DNA from: Allobaileyella intestinalis
Lineage (GTDB): Bacteria; Bacillota; Clostridia; Peptostreptococcales; Anaerovoracaceae
Assembly: GCF_009695865.1 (NCBI RefSeq)
Contig: NZ_VUNB01000006.1
Location: 113,109-177,108 of the forward strand
DNA: 64,000 nt
Direction of reading: 5' to 3'
Shown: positions 34,406-43,739 of the stretch, piece by piece
Layout of the letters: each line of letters starts with the position of its first letter
How positions within the stretch are numbered: position 1 is the stretch's first letter
The notes under the pieces: generated by a model
Seen by the model: the letters and a program-made list of their open reading frames with translations, nothing else
Databases searched by the model: none
What the model was told of the DNA's origin: nothing
Program-made: the position numbers and the translations under genes

Positions 34406-35218
34406 ATGGAAACAGCAATCGAATTCCGCCACGTGCGGAAGGCATACGGTGATAACGTGATCATCCCGGACCTCAGCTTGAAAATAGAAAAAGGCGAGTT
34501 CGTCACCATCATAGGTTCCTCCGGATGCGGGAAGACCACAACTCTCAAGATGATCAACGGCCTCTACGAGCCCACATCGGGTGACGTGCTGGTGAACGGT
34601 GAAAACATCAGGGAGAAGGACATGATCCAGCTGCGCCGCAGCATCGGATACGCCATACAGGGCAGTGTGCTTTTTCCAAATATGACGGTTGAAGGAAATA
34701 TTTCATATGTTCCTTCCCTGTGGAACAAGAAGGACAAAAGAAGAACAGAGGCGGCCGTTGATAAGTGGATGGAGATCACAGGACTGGATCCCGGTCTGAA
34801 GGACCGCTATCCCTCTGAGCTGTCCGGCGGGCAGCAGCAGAGGGTGGGGATCGCCAGGGCACTGGCCGCATCCCCGGACATCCTCCTGATGGATGAGCCT
34901 TTCGGTGCTGTGGACGCAATAACCAGGGGCCAGCTCCAGGAAGAGATCAGAAGAATTCACCAGAGGACGGGCATTACCATTCTTTTCGTGACTCATGACA
35001 TCGAGGAAGCTCTGAAGATCAGCACAAAGGTCCTGGTGATGGACAAGGGCGAGATCCAGCAGTACGCAGAGCCACAGGAGCTGCTGAGGCACCCTGCCAC
35101 GGACTACGTGAAGAAGCTGGTGGAAAAGGAGAGGCGGCGGTGCTCACTCCCCGAGGGAAAGCTGGGAGACTGCCAGTACAGTGGTGTTGGAGATCCCAAA
35201 GCTGTTGTGTTGAGTTAA
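34406..35218 (+). CDS. Osmoprotectant-type ABC importer, ATPase without CBS domains
   Basis: 270 residues. Walker A GSSGCGKTTT (~35-44), signature LSGGQQQRVGIARAL (~134-148), Walker B ILLMDEPFGAVD, switch His in FVTHDIEEAL. It ends soon after the nucleotide-binding domain, with a short Cys- and Pro-containing tail, so the CBS ionic-strength sensor found in the other copy is absent; uptake here may be controlled by transcription instead. GGAGAAATAAA precedes the ATG. Last gene of the operon. Confidence 0.9.
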   Translation: METAIEFRHVRKAYGDNVIIPDLSLKIEKGEFVTIIGSSGCGKTTTLKMINGLYEPTSGDVLVNGENIREKDMIQLRRSIGYAIQGSVLFPNMTVEGNISYVPSLWNKKDKRRTEAAVDKWMEITGLDPGLKDRYPSELSGGQQQRVGIARALAASPDILLMDEPFGAVDAITRGQLQEEIRRIHQRTGITILFVTHDIEEALKISTKVLVMDKGEIQQYAEPQELLRHPATDYVKKLVEKERRRCSLPEGKLGDCQYSGVGDPKAVVLS

Positions 35219-35331
35219 AAGGTTCCAGGGAGGTGCTTTGTAATATTCCTACGGACCCAACTGGAAGGGCAACGGAGTGGTAAACAGCACCTGCGTCCTT
35301 GGCATCCGCCCTTAGAATCAGGATTTTACAT
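35219..35331 (+). other. Tail of the second importer operon, inverted repeat, no gene
   Basis: An inverted repeat AGGTGCT (near 35232) / AGCACCT (near 35287) encloses ~50 bases with CCC/GGG potential. There is no T-run behind it, so it is not a clear terminator. Nothing coding. Confidence 0.3.
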
Positions 35332-35374
35332 AAAAAAACAGGCCTCCTCCTTCGCAGAGGAGGGGGAAGCCTGT
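35332..35374 (-). terminator. Terminator of the minus-strand Tm-1/PEP hydrolase-family operon
   Basis: On the minus strand, ACAGGCTTCCCCC through GGAGGAGGCCTGT (35338-35374) forms a long GC-rich hairpin, followed by TTTTTTT (35332-35338). Confidence 0.85.
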
Positions 35375-35416
35375 GAGCCAGAATATTAACCCAAACCTAA
35401 CCTTTAACCACAAAAC

Positions 35417-36247
35417 CTACCTTGTGATGGACTTGAAATCAGCAGTCTGCTGCTTGATTGACCTTTCAGCAGCAAGCCTCTCGATGGAGGAAGCTCCGAA
35501 GAAGCCGTTTATCTCAGGAATCTTCTCAATAATATAAGCAGCATCAGCAGGCTCTGCAATAGGACCACCGTGGCAGATGACCAGAACATCCGGATTTACC
35601 TTCCTTGCTGCAGCAATAATGTCCTTAATAATTGGAACACAGTCGTCCAGAGTCTTGGTCGTCTTTGCGCCGATAGTTCCCTTTGCTGTCAGACCCATGT
35701 GGGCAACGATAATGTCTGCACCAGCCTCAGCCATGGCAGCAGCCTGATCAGGATCGAAAACATAAGGGCATGTGAGCATGTCCAGCTCATGAGCCTTTCT
35801 GATCATTTCAACTTCAAGACCATATCCCATGCCAGTCTCTTCCAGATTCTGACGGAATGTTCCGTCGATCAGGCCAACAGTAGGGAAGTTCTGAACACCG
35901 CTGAATCCCTGATCTTTCAGCTGCTTCAGATAAATATCCATGACCCTGAATGGGTCGGTTCCGCAAACGCCGGCCAGAACAGGAGTGTCCTTAACTACAG
36001 GAAGGACCTCTGCACCCATTTCAACAACGATCTGGTTAGCGTCACCGTAAGAAAGAAGTCCTGCCAGAGAGCCACGGCCGGCCATTCTGTAACGGCCGGA
36101 GTTGTAGATAATCAGAATGTCAGCGCCACCTGCCTCTGAGCTTTTTGCGGTAATTCCTGTGCCGGCGCCTACTCCAACCAGAATGTGGCCCTTAGCCAGC
36201 TGTTCCTTGAATCTTGCAATGTTTTCAGCTCTTGTCAATGTGTTCAT
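35417..36247 (-). CDS. Phosphoenolpyruvate hydrolase family protein (Tm-1 C-terminal domain-like TIM barrel)
   Basis: 276 residues, GGAGGCATAGG before the ATG at 36247. TIM barrel of the PEP mutase-like class: [20 protein letters not shown] at the N-terminus, [27 protein letters not shown], and [10 protein letters not shown] near the C-terminus, which are family-diagnostic blocks. In plants and some bacteria this domain forms the C-terminal half of Tm-1 proteins. The family name comes from annotation; the reaction is not established. It is downstream of the Tm-1-like gene on the same strand (130-base gap). Confidence 0.85.
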   Translation of the reverse strand: MNTLTRAENIARFKEQLAKGHILVGVGAGTGITAKSSEAGGADILIIYNSGRYRMAGRGSLAGLLSYGDANQIVVEMGAEVLPVVKDTPVLAGVCGTDPFRVMDIYLKQLKDQGFSGVQNFPTVGLIDGTFRQNLEETGMGYGLEVEMIRKAHELDMLTCPYVFDPDQAAAMAEAGADIIVAHMGLTAKGTIGAKTTKTLDDCVPIIKDIIAAARKVNPDVLVICHGGPIAEPADAAYIIEKIPEINGFFGASSIERLAAERSIKQQTADFKSITR

Positions 36248-36376
36248 CCTATGCCTCCATTTATATTTCAATAGTTATTGTTTTCTGTACAAGTGTTTCA
36301 TTATTGGAATTTCCCGGGGCTTCCCGCCATGAAACTAGTCCGTGAATCCTTTGATTTTGCCCCTGTTCCGGAAAGA

Positions 36377-37576
36377 TTACAGCATGGAGATAAGCTTCTT
36401 TGCTGCAGCAACAGCAAACTCCGGATCATTGATGTCTGTATCCATCTCAATTATTTCCACATTATCTCCAGTTTCGGATTTCAGTGTGTTGAAGAGGGCC
36501 TGGTCCGCTTCAGGATCATAGAAAGGTCCGCCTTCAACATCGATGGCAGAAACTCCTTTCAGAGGAAGCATGAGAGCAGTTTTTCCCTTGGCCTGGTTCA
36601 TGCGTACTGCCATTTCGTGGCCAATCTGACGGAGCTCTTCAGAGGTGGTTCTCATGAGAGTGACCGTAGGATTGTGCTTATAGAGGTTACGGTCTTTAAA
36701 CCTGGAAGGAACTGTGTCCATGGGACCGAAGTTCACCATATCCAGTGCCCCTGTAGATACTACCTGAGGGATTCCCTTTCTGCCGGCGGCAGTGAGCCTG
36801 TCAGGTCCTGCGTTAAGCACTCCGCCAACCACCTGGTCGCACCATTCCGTGGTAGTCAGATCCAGAACGCCTTTTATAAAGCCCTGATCAATAAGAGATT
36901 CCATGCATTTTCCGCCTGTACCTGTGGCGTGGAAAACAAGGACCTCATAGCCCTGTTCTTCAAGGTAAGCCTTTGCAGCCTTTATGCACGGTGTGGTTAC
37001 ACCGAACATGGTTGCGGCCAGAAGAGGCTTTCCGTCATTTTCAATTTCCTTGCGGTTTTCCACCATTCCGGCGATGGCATTTGCAGCGTTGCTGAAAATA
37101 ACCTTGGAAACATCGTTCAGTCCTTCTACATCTACCACGGAAGGCATCATGACTATGTCGCTGGTTCCCACATATGGAGAAGTGTCTCCAGAAGCCATGG
37201 TAGAAACCATCACCTTTGGCACTCCCAGAGGAAGAGCCTGCATAGCAGGTGTAGCAAGAGAAGTGCCTCCTGATCCGCCGATGGAAATGATTCCGTCAAA
37301 TTTTCCCTGGGCATAAAGCTGAGGAATGAGAACCTTTGCACCTCTGGAGAGGACGTCAGTTGCAGTTGCCCGGTCTCTCCTGGCAACTATGGCCTTCATA
37401 TCTTCTCCAACGGCAGATGCAATCTGATCGCTGCTGATATCAGGCTTTACTACAGGATCGAAAACGCCGGTGTTAATGCAAAGGGTGGACAGCCCCCGTT
37501 CCTCAATGCACTCTCTGATAAATTGCAGCTCACGGCCTTTTGTATCAAAGGTGCCCACAATAGCAACAGTTTTCAA
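36377..37576 (-). CDS. Tm-1-like ATP-binding domain (UPF0261) protein
   Basis: 399 residues. Start TTG at 37576 with GGAGG ~9 bases before it; an ATG further upstream lies beyond the ribosome site. N-terminal Rossmann-like part KTVAIVGTFDTKGRELQFI, Gly-rich IISIGGSGGTSLATPAMQ, and a second half (FGVTTPCIKAAKAYLEEQGYEV, HATGTGGKCMESL) match the nucleotide-binding half of Tm-1, the tomato protein that inhibits tobamovirus replication; bacterial roles are unknown. The two halves of plant Tm-1 are thus separate adjacent genes here. Leads the operon with the TIM barrel gene and is divergent from the regulator. Confidence 0.85.
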   Translation of the reverse strand: MKTVAIVGTFDTKGRELQFIRECIEERGLSTLCINTGVFDPVVKPDISSDQIASAVGEDMKAIVARRDRATATDVLSRGAKVLIPQLYAQGKFDGIISIGGSGGTSLATPAMQALPLGVPKVMVSTMASGDTSPYVGTSDIVMMPSVVDVEGLNDVSKVIFSNAANAIAGMVENRKEIENDGKPLLAATMFGVTTPCIKAAKAYLEEQGYEVLVFHATGTGGKCMESLIDQGFIKGVLDLTTTEWCDQVVGGVLNAGPDRLTAAGRKGIPQVVSTGALDMVNFGPMDTVPSRFKDRNLYKHNPTVTLMRTTSEELRQIGHEMAVRMNQAKGKTALMLPLKGVSAIDVEGGPFYDPEADQALFNTLKSETGDNVEIIEMDTDINDPEFAVAAAKKLISML

Positions 37577-37616
37577 AGAATACCACCTCCTTGAATTGAT
37601 ATATGTAATCATCAGC

Positions 37617-37659
37617 ATATCTGCTCAAAGTTCCCTGCCGGAACATTATGAGCAGATAT
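37617..37659. promoter_or_regulatory. Nested inverted repeat between the Tm-1-like gene and the AraC fusion gene
   Basis: Outer arms ATATCTGCTCA (37617-37627) and TGAGCAGATAT (37649-37659) are perfect over 11 bp; inner arms GTTCC (37630-37634) and GGAAC (37640-37644). It sits in the 247-base divergent region, so it is a candidate operator for both transcripts. Confidence 0.65.
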
Positions 37660-37823
37660 AATAATCTCCAGTCCCGCTACTCTTCGCGGAACGTTTCGCA
37701 ACTGCATTGTATCCCGTGAAGTACATAATAAAAAGGTAATTTGAATATTAAAACTTGTGCTTATGCAATATTTTTGTTTTATAATTCCTTTCAGGAATAC
37801 ATTGAAGATACAGGTGCTGATCG

Positions 37824-39044
37824 ATGAGCAAACAAAATAAATCAAATACAAGAAATAATATTGTCAACAGACTCCAGATGGAAATTGAGATCAACGGCCA
37901 CATTATCGGGGTTGCTGCGGGAAGCGGAATGACCACGCGATACAGCGTAAAAGGAGGAGCAGACTTTATCCTGGCTCTCAGTGCAGGCAAATTCAGGCAG
38001 ACCGGAAGGCCTTCAATGGCCAGCTACCTGGCATATGCCAACAGCAACGACATGGTTATGGACTTTGCCACAAGAGAGCTGCTTACCCTTATGGAATCTA
38101 CTCCAATACTCTTTGGGATAAACGCAACAGATCCAATGATAGAACTTCCTGAATATATAGAAGAAATCAGGAAATCAGGTCTGTCAGGGGTGGTGAATTT
38201 TCCCACCGTTGGTCTGATAGACGGCCGGTTCAGGCAGGCTCTGGAAGCAGAGGGAATCAGTTACGATGGAGAAGTGGAGGCCATAAGAATCGCCAGTGAA
38301 AAAGGAATGTTCACTCTGGCCTTCGTTTTCGACGAGGAGCAGGCAGAGAAGATGATAGATGCAGGGGCGGATATTATATGCGCCCACCTGGGATGGACAA
38401 CAGGAGGAGCACTGGGTGCAAAAAAAGCCAGCTCTATTAAGGCAGCCTGTAGATCAGCAGACAGGATCTTCCAAATCTGTCTGGAGAAAGCTCCGGACAA
38501 GATACGGATGATCTACGGAGGTCCCGTAAAAACTCCGGCAGACGCAGAATATTTTTACAAGAACACATCATGCCAGGGATTCATCGGCGGATCTTCCTTC
38601 GAGAGAATCCCCTCTGAAAAGGCCATTCTTCAGACTACCAGGTCCTTCAAGCATCCTGATGACGTGGAAAACGCCAATTCCCTTAAGAGCGTCCTTGAGG
38701 GCAAGCCGGCAGAAAGCGAGTATGCAGAATACATTCAAGAATACATTTCCCTCCATTATCACCAGACCATCACCCTTAACGGCATGGCCGGAATACTTCA
38801 CGTTTCACCTCCATATCTGGGAAGCGTGTTCAAGAAAAAGACGGGATGCAGTTTCACAGAGTATCTGATTACATTCAGGATGAACAAAGCCTGCTCAATG
38901 CTGGCGAACGAGAGGCTGTCCATCAGCGAAATAGCCAGGGATACGGGATACAGCGACCCGGCACATTTCAGCAGAATTTTTAAAAAATACAAGGGCATGT
39001 CGCCCCGGGTCTACCGAGGGGCTCTGGCAGCCAAAAAAGTGTGA
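37824..39044 (+). CDS. Regulator: PEP hydrolase-like TIM barrel fused to an AraC DNA-binding domain
   Basis: 406 residues. Residues ~18-275 are a second copy of the TIM barrel ([64 protein letters not shown]), sharing motif blocks with the enzyme at 35.4 kb. Residues ~300-400 are a complete AraC/XylS double helix-turn-helix (MAGILHVSPPYLGSVFKKKTG; SISEIARDTGYSDPAHFSRIFK). The barrel most likely serves as the ligand sensor of the locus, since it is paralogous to the enzyme. The ATG lies ten bases after an ACAGGTG; the start is the least certain point. It is divergent from the Tm-1-like operon. Confidence 0.88.
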   Translation: MSKQNKSNTRNNIVNRLQMEIEINGHIIGVAAGSGMTTRYSVKGGADFILALSAGKFRQTGRPSMASYLAYANSNDMVMDFATRELLTLMESTPILFGINATDPMIELPEYIEEIRKSGLSGVVNFPTVGLIDGRFRQALEAEGISYDGEVEAIRIASEKGMFTLAFVFDEEQAEKMIDAGADIICAHLGWTTGGALGAKKASSIKAACRSADRIFQICLEKAPDKIRMIYGGPVKTPADAEYFYKNTSCQGFIGGSSFERIPSEKAILQTTRSFKHPDDVENANSLKSVLEGKPAESEYAEYIQEYISLHYHQTITLNGMAGILHVSPPYLGSVFKKKTGCSFTEYLITFRMNKACSMLANERLSISEIARDTGYSDPAHFSRIFKKYKGMSPRVYRGALAAKKV

Positions 39045-39099
39045 AAATCCGTGGGGATTATTTCACAGAAACATCATGGGACAGGGCCTGCCGGATTCC

Positions 39100-39128
39100 T
39101 TGAAAGTAATTGTGGCCTATGCTAGAAT
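39100..39128 (+). promoter_or_regulatory. Promoter of ftsH
   Basis: TTGAAA (39100-39105), 17-base spacer, TAGAAT (39123-39128). Confidence 0.6.
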
Positions 39129-39196
39129 TACCCGAGAGTTTGTGAAAATGGACAAATTTTAACTAGATATAATAATTAAGAAAGGTAACAGCAGAT

Positions 39197-41323
39197 TTGA
39201 AGAAGTTTGGCAAGAATTTTGGAATCTATATAATTATTTTTGCCCTTGTTCTGGGGACCGCCTATTTCTACAAGGGGATGGATAGTTCCAGCAGCACAAA
39301 GGAAATCAAATTTTCGACTTTCTCCAGTCATCTTTCAGACGGAGATTATAAGAAACTGAATATTACTGACAGAAAACTTACAGGAACCAAGGCCAACGGA
39401 GATAAGGAAGTGGCCTACGCTCCTTCAGTAGTAGAGATAAGCTGGATGGAGGATACTTACGTTTATCCGATGCTCAAAGACGGCAAGATCGCAATGGACA
39501 GCGACAAGCCTCAGAGCGATTTCAACCTGCTTTCGATGCTGCCGACTATCATAATGATAGTTGCCCTTATTTTCCTCTTCTACTTTATGATGAGTCAGGG
39601 AGGAAACAACAAGGCTTTCCAGTTCGGCAAGAACAGGGCCAGGCTGTATAAGGACAATGGAAAGAGCACTACCTTCAAGGACGTAGCAGGACTTGATGAA
39701 GAGAAGGAAGAACTTCAGGAGATTGTAGACTTCCTGAAGAATCCGGCCAAATATACAAAGCTGGGAGCAAGGATTCCAAAGGGAGTTCTCCTTGTGGGAA
39801 ATCCTGGAACAGGTAAGACATACATTTCCAAAGCCACTGCAGGAGAGGCAGGAGTTCCCTTCTTTACCATCTCAGGATCAGACTTTGTAGAGATGTTTGT
39901 TGGTGTTGGTGCATCAAGAGTAAGAGACCTTTTTGACCAGGCCAAGAAGAACGCTCCATGTATTATCTTCATCGACGAAATCGATGCAGTGGGCCGTAAG
40001 AGAGGTGCAGGCCTGGGCGGCGGAAACGACGAGAGAGAGCAGACACTGAACCAGCTGCTGGTTGAAATGGACGGTTTTGACGGAAATACCGGAATCATCA
40101 TTCTGGCAGCAACTAACAGACCTGACGTTCTGGATCCGGCTCTTCTGAGACCAGGCAGATTCGACAGGCAGATCGTTATCGGAATGCCTGACGTGAAGGC
40201 CAGAGAAGAGATCTTCAAGATCCACACGAGAAACAAGCCTCTGGCAGACGATGTTTCACCTGAGATCCTGGCCAAGAGAACCCCTGGCTTCTCACCGGCA
40301 GACATTGAGAACCTGGTAAACGAAGCAGCACTGCTTACAGCCAGAAGAAACGGCACAAAGATCCGGATGGACGAAATTGAGGAAGCCACCACAAAGGTTA
40401 TGGCAGGACCTCAGAAGAAATCCAGAGTCATCTCCGAGAAGGAGAGAAAGCTTACTGCTTATCACGAGGCAGGTCATGCCATCGTAATGAGATCCCTGCC
40501 AGGATCGGATCCGGTGCACCAGATTACCATTATCCCGAGAGGAATGGCCGGCGGATTTACGATGTCACTGCCTGAAGAGGACAAGTTCTTCGAGACAAGA
40601 GGCAACATGCTTAACACCATCAGACACCTTCTTGGAGGAAGAGTGGCTGAGGAGCTTAAATTGGATGATATCAGTACTGGTGCCAGCAACGACCTGGAAA
40701 GAGCAACTGCTATTGCCAGAGCTATGATCACCAAGTACGGTTTCAGCACGAAACTGGGACCTGTAAGCTTCAGTTCCAACGATGAGGTGTTCCTTGGAAA
40801 AGATTTTTCCACAAGGCAGAACTATTCCGAGGAAATCGCTTCTGAAATCGACATTGAAATCAGGCACATTCTGGAAGAGTGCTATGCGGATACCAAGGAT
40901 ATTCTTACCAAGCACAATGACAGCTTCGAAAGGGTTGCCCAGGCACTGCTCCTCATCGAAACTCTGGACGGCGATCAGTTCGAAGCCCTGTATAAGGGTG
41001 ATATAACACCTGAAGAACTTCAGGAAAAGGTTCACAGAGAGCAGGAAGAGATCAAGGCCAGAAATGCCAGAGAGGCAGCTGAAAGCAAGAGAGCTGAGGA
41101 AGAAGAAAGGGCAAGAGCAGAGGCCAGAATGAGGGAACTGGAGGAAGCTATGCTGGGTCAGGCCGCAGATCAGGAAGGCCCGGTGGAGTACAAGGAGTTC
41201 CACAGATACGGCAAGATAAAGAAACTGAACGACAACACCGGGGCGGAGAATGCTGATACTGAGACCCGGGAGAACAATAACACTGAAGATGGAGAAACTT
41301 CCGATCATAAAGACGAACAGTAA
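39197..41323 (+). CDS. ftsH: ATP-dependent zinc metalloprotease FtsH
   Basis: Membrane-bound AAA+ protease that degrades misfolded membrane proteins and regulators. 708 residues: two N-terminal helices (~8-25 and ~110-132) flank an exported segment; AAA domain with Walker A GNPGTGKT (~201-208), Walker [10 protein letters not shown], and the second region of homology [16 protein letters not shown]; the zinc site HEAGH at ~423-427 with a downstream Asp. A Glu/Arg-rich coiled-coil tail (~605-650) and a polar C-terminus follow. The start is a TTG with only a weak AAAGG 12 bases upstream. The PucR gene follows 17 bases later. Confidence 0.95.
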   Translation: MKKFGKNFGIYIIIFALVLGTAYFYKGMDSSSSTKEIKFSTFSSHLSDGDYKKLNITDRKLTGTKANGDKEVAYAPSVVEISWMEDTYVYPMLKDGKIAMDSDKPQSDFNLLSMLPTIIMIVALIFLFYFMMSQGGNNKAFQFGKNRARLYKDNGKSTTFKDVAGLDEEKEELQEIVDFLKNPAKYTKLGARIPKGVLLVGNPGTGKTYISKATAGEAGVPFFTISGSDFVEMFVGVGASRVRDLFDQAKKNAPCIIFIDEIDAVGRKRGAGLGGGNDEREQTLNQLLVEMDGFDGNTGIIILAATNRPDVLDPALLRPGRFDRQIVIGMPDVKAREEIFKIHTRNKPLADDVSPEILAKRTPGFSPADIENLVNEAALLTARRNGTKIRMDEIEEATTKVMAGPQKKSRVISEKERKLTAYHEAGHAIVMRSLPGSDPVHQITIIPRGMAGGFTMSLPEEDKFFETRGNMLNTIRHLLGGRVAEELKLDDISTGASNDLERATAIARAMITKYGFSTKLGPVSFSSNDEVFLGKDFSTRQNYSEEIASEIDIEIRHILEECYADTKDILTKHNDSFERVAQALLLIETLDGDQFEALYKGDITPEELQEKVHREQEEIKARNAREAAESKRAEEEERARAEARMRELEEAMLGQAADQEGPVEYKEFHRYGKIKKLNDNTGAENADTETRENNNTEDGETSDHKDEQ

Positions 41324-41340
41324 GGGAGCAGTGATAAGGA

Positions 41341-42912
41341 ATGAGAATTACCGTAGATGATTGTCTTAAGCTTGATTGCTTTAATGGAGGAACAGTAGTT
41401 TCCTGCGGAAGGAAAAGCGACAGAAGAGTAAGAACCATATCTGTCCTGGACGAGGACAATCTGGATATGGGCATTGAAAGAAATGGACTTAAGGAACAGA
41501 TGGTTCTCACCCATTTCTGGACATGCAAAGATGATGTGGATGCTCAGTGCAGAGCGGTAACAGGACTGGGAAAGAAATCTGTTGCGGCACTGGTGGTGTT
41601 CCTCAATGAGCTGGGTGTAAAGAGTCTGGACGAAAGAGTAATCAGGGCAGCTGAATCAGCAGGACTTCTGATGATAGTTATTCCGGACAACAACACCAAC
41701 ACATATTCTGCAATGATGGAACAGGTTCTGGATAAAATCCTGTATGGTCATAATTACAGCGACAACATCCTGAACAACACGATTTATCACCTGCTGAACT
41801 TCGAGAAGCACAGCAATTTCCAGAGTGCACTGAAGGAAGCGGCCATTAACAACGACTACCAGATTGTTCTGATGACTACAGAATTCAATCCTATTCTGAC
41901 TATCGAGACAAGGCACAAGCAGACTATCGACGATGCCATCAAGGTAGCCAGAAAACAGGATATTTCTCACTCCTCAATGTTCACACAGGTGGTGATCCAG
42001 GATGTCATTACATACTGGGGAACTATTGAAATCAAGGGCGAGAAGCACCTGCTCATGATCGTTGACAACGAGGATAACTACACTGCAATGGAAATGAAGA
42101 AGCTGGCAGAGATAATCGAGCTGGCTATGGGCATGTGGAAATACACGCCGGAAAGAGATTCCAGAGCAGAGTTCATTAAATCTGCTATCAGAGGTGACCT
42201 GGCATTCTGCTACACCCTGGCAGATGAGGCCGGACTGAAGAACAAGCAGTTCATAAGCGTTTTCTATGCAACAGGCATAAGCAATCCGGATTCTCAGGAT
42301 ATTATCGAGAACTTCAAGGATCAGTATAAATTCGGCCTTCTGCCGTTCATTGAAGAAAATGAGTTCTACGGCATGATTTACACCGACAACTCCATAGAAA
42401 AGGGTGTAGAGTTGAAATCCGCTTGTCTGAAGATGTTCGAGAAACTGAAGGACGGCAGGAAGGATGTTAGAATTTTCCACTCCACCGGCCTGGAGGACCT
42501 GGACAATGCAGTAGAAGGCTTCAGAATCATAAGCGAAACCTATGAACAGGTTGAGATTGTGTTCCCATTCAAGAGAGTGTTCACTAAGTACGAGATGTCT
42601 ATGGTAAGCAACTGCATAGGACTTCAGGTGCAGAATTCAGCATTGAAGAAAGTATACCTGGATCTGCTGGAGCCATTCGAGAGAGAAGTATCTGTAAACA
42701 AAGGAAGACTTCTTCTGGATACTCTTGAGACCTTCGTTCTGGATGCCAGCATGAACAGCAATAAGACAGCGGAGTTCATGAACATTCACAACAATACTGT
42801 ACAGTACAGGTTAAAGAGAATTAATGAGCTCCTTGGAGCAGAGATGACCGGGAACAGAATTATTCCGGGACTTACAATGGCTCTGGCACTGCGTCGCCTG
42901 GAGGATAAGTAA
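41341..42912 (+). CDS. PucR family transcriptional regulator
   Basis: 523 residues. The N-terminal part (~1-120) contains the PucR purine-catabolism-like domain (MRITVDDCLKLDCFNGGTVV; VLDEDNLDMGIERNGL), the middle a GGDEF-like fold without GGDEF residues, and the C-terminus the HTH_30 domain (LETFVLDASMNSNKTAEFMN; NTVQYRLKRINELLG). Such regulators sense purine or other small-molecule status. It overlaps the coaX start by one base and follows ftsH closely, so it is part of a ftsH-pucR-coaX-dus run; whether it controls pantothenate kinase is unknown. Confidence 0.88.
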   Translation: MRITVDDCLKLDCFNGGTVVSCGRKSDRRVRTISVLDEDNLDMGIERNGLKEQMVLTHFWTCKDDVDAQCRAVTGLGKKSVAALVVFLNELGVKSLDERVIRAAESAGLLMIVIPDNNTNTYSAMMEQVLDKILYGHNYSDNILNNTIYHLLNFEKHSNFQSALKEAAINNDYQIVLMTTEFNPILTIETRHKQTIDDAIKVARKQDISHSSMFTQVVIQDVITYWGTIEIKGEKHLLMIVDNEDNYTAMEMKKLAEIIELAMGMWKYTPERDSRAEFIKSAIRGDLAFCYTLADEAGLKNKQFISVFYATGISNPDSQDIIENFKDQYKFGLLPFIEENEFYGMIYTDNSIEKGVELKSACLKMFEKLKDGRKDVRIFHSTGLEDLDNAVEGFRIISETYEQVEIVFPFKRVFTKYEMSMVSNCIGLQVQNSALKKVYLDLLEPFEREVSVNKGRLLLDTLETFVLDASMNSNKTAEFMNIHNNTVQYRLKRINELLGAEMTGNRIIPGLTMALALRRLEDK

Positions 42913-43739
42913 TGCTGCTGGCAATTGACATCGGCAATACAAACGTGGTTCTGGGTCTGTTCCAGGGAAACCGGCTGCTTACAAACCTGAGGCTGGCAAC
43001 AGATATGAGGCGGAGTGCCGATGAATACGGCATTACCATAGATCAGATGTTCCGGTATGAGGGCATTGATCCCGCAGATGTGGATGATGTTATTATCTCC
43101 ACTGTAGTTCCGTCTCTTCTGTTTACCATGCAGCACATGTGCTTGAAATATTTTAAATGCACTCCGCTGATAGTGGAAACAGGCATCAAGACAGGACTGA
43201 GGATCAAGACCGATGATCCGAGACAGATAGGATCAGACAGGATAGTCAACGCTGTAGCAGCATATACCAAATATCAGTGCCCGCTGATTATCATCGACTT
43301 TGGAACTGCCACAACCTTCTGCGCAGTGACTGGAGAAGGTGATTATCTTGGAGGAACAATAGCCCCCGGAATCAAGATTTCAGCTTCTGCTCTGTTCGAG
43401 AAGACGGCAAAACTTCCTAATGTAGATCTTGAACGGCCTGGAAAGACTATCTGCAAGAACACAATCCAGAGCATTCAGTCCGGCTTGATATATGGTCACA
43501 TGGGACTGACAGAATACATAGTCCAGAACATGAAGAAAGAGATGGTCTCCGATTATGGAGTAGATGGCAGCCAGATAAAGGTTGTTGCAACAGGAGGCCT
43601 TGCATCCATGGTGAAGAGCGATATCGACTGCATTGACGTTATCGAGAAGCGCCTTACCCTGGACGGTCTTGTTGTTCTTTACAACAAGAACCGGAAGAAC
43701 AGAAAAAATACTAAACAAAAAGAAAGCAACAGAATATGA
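42912..43739 (+). CDS. coaX: Type III pantothenate kinase
   Basis: First step of coenzyme A synthesis, potassium-dependent and not inhibited by CoA. 275 residues of ASKHA fold: DIGNTNVVLGLF (phosphate-1 motif, ~5-16), IIDFGTATTFCAV (adenosine/phosphate-2, ~126), and GGTIAPGIKISA. Translation is coupled to the upstream PucR gene (TAATG) and to dus downstream by a four-base overlap. CoA demand is high in an organism using CoA esters for fermentation, although the position is common in Clostridia. Confidence 0.95.
   Translation: MLLAIDIGNTNVVLGLFQGNRLLTNLRLATDMRRSADEYGITIDQMFRYEGIDPADVDDVIISTVVPSLLFTMQHMCLKYFKCTPLIVETGIKTGLRIKTDDPRQIGSDRIVNAVAAYTKYQCPLIIIDFGTATTFCAVTGEGDYLGGTIAPGIKISASALFEKTAKLPNVDLERPGKTICKNTIQSIQSGLIYGHMGLTEYIVQNMKKEMVSDYGVDGSQIKVVATGGLASMVKSDIDCIDVIEKRLTLDGLVVLYNKNRKNRKNTKQKESNRI

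Noticed and set aside
36278..37273. 331-codon open frame on the plus strand
   Set aside because: Antisense to the Tm-1-like gene, whose family match is clear.
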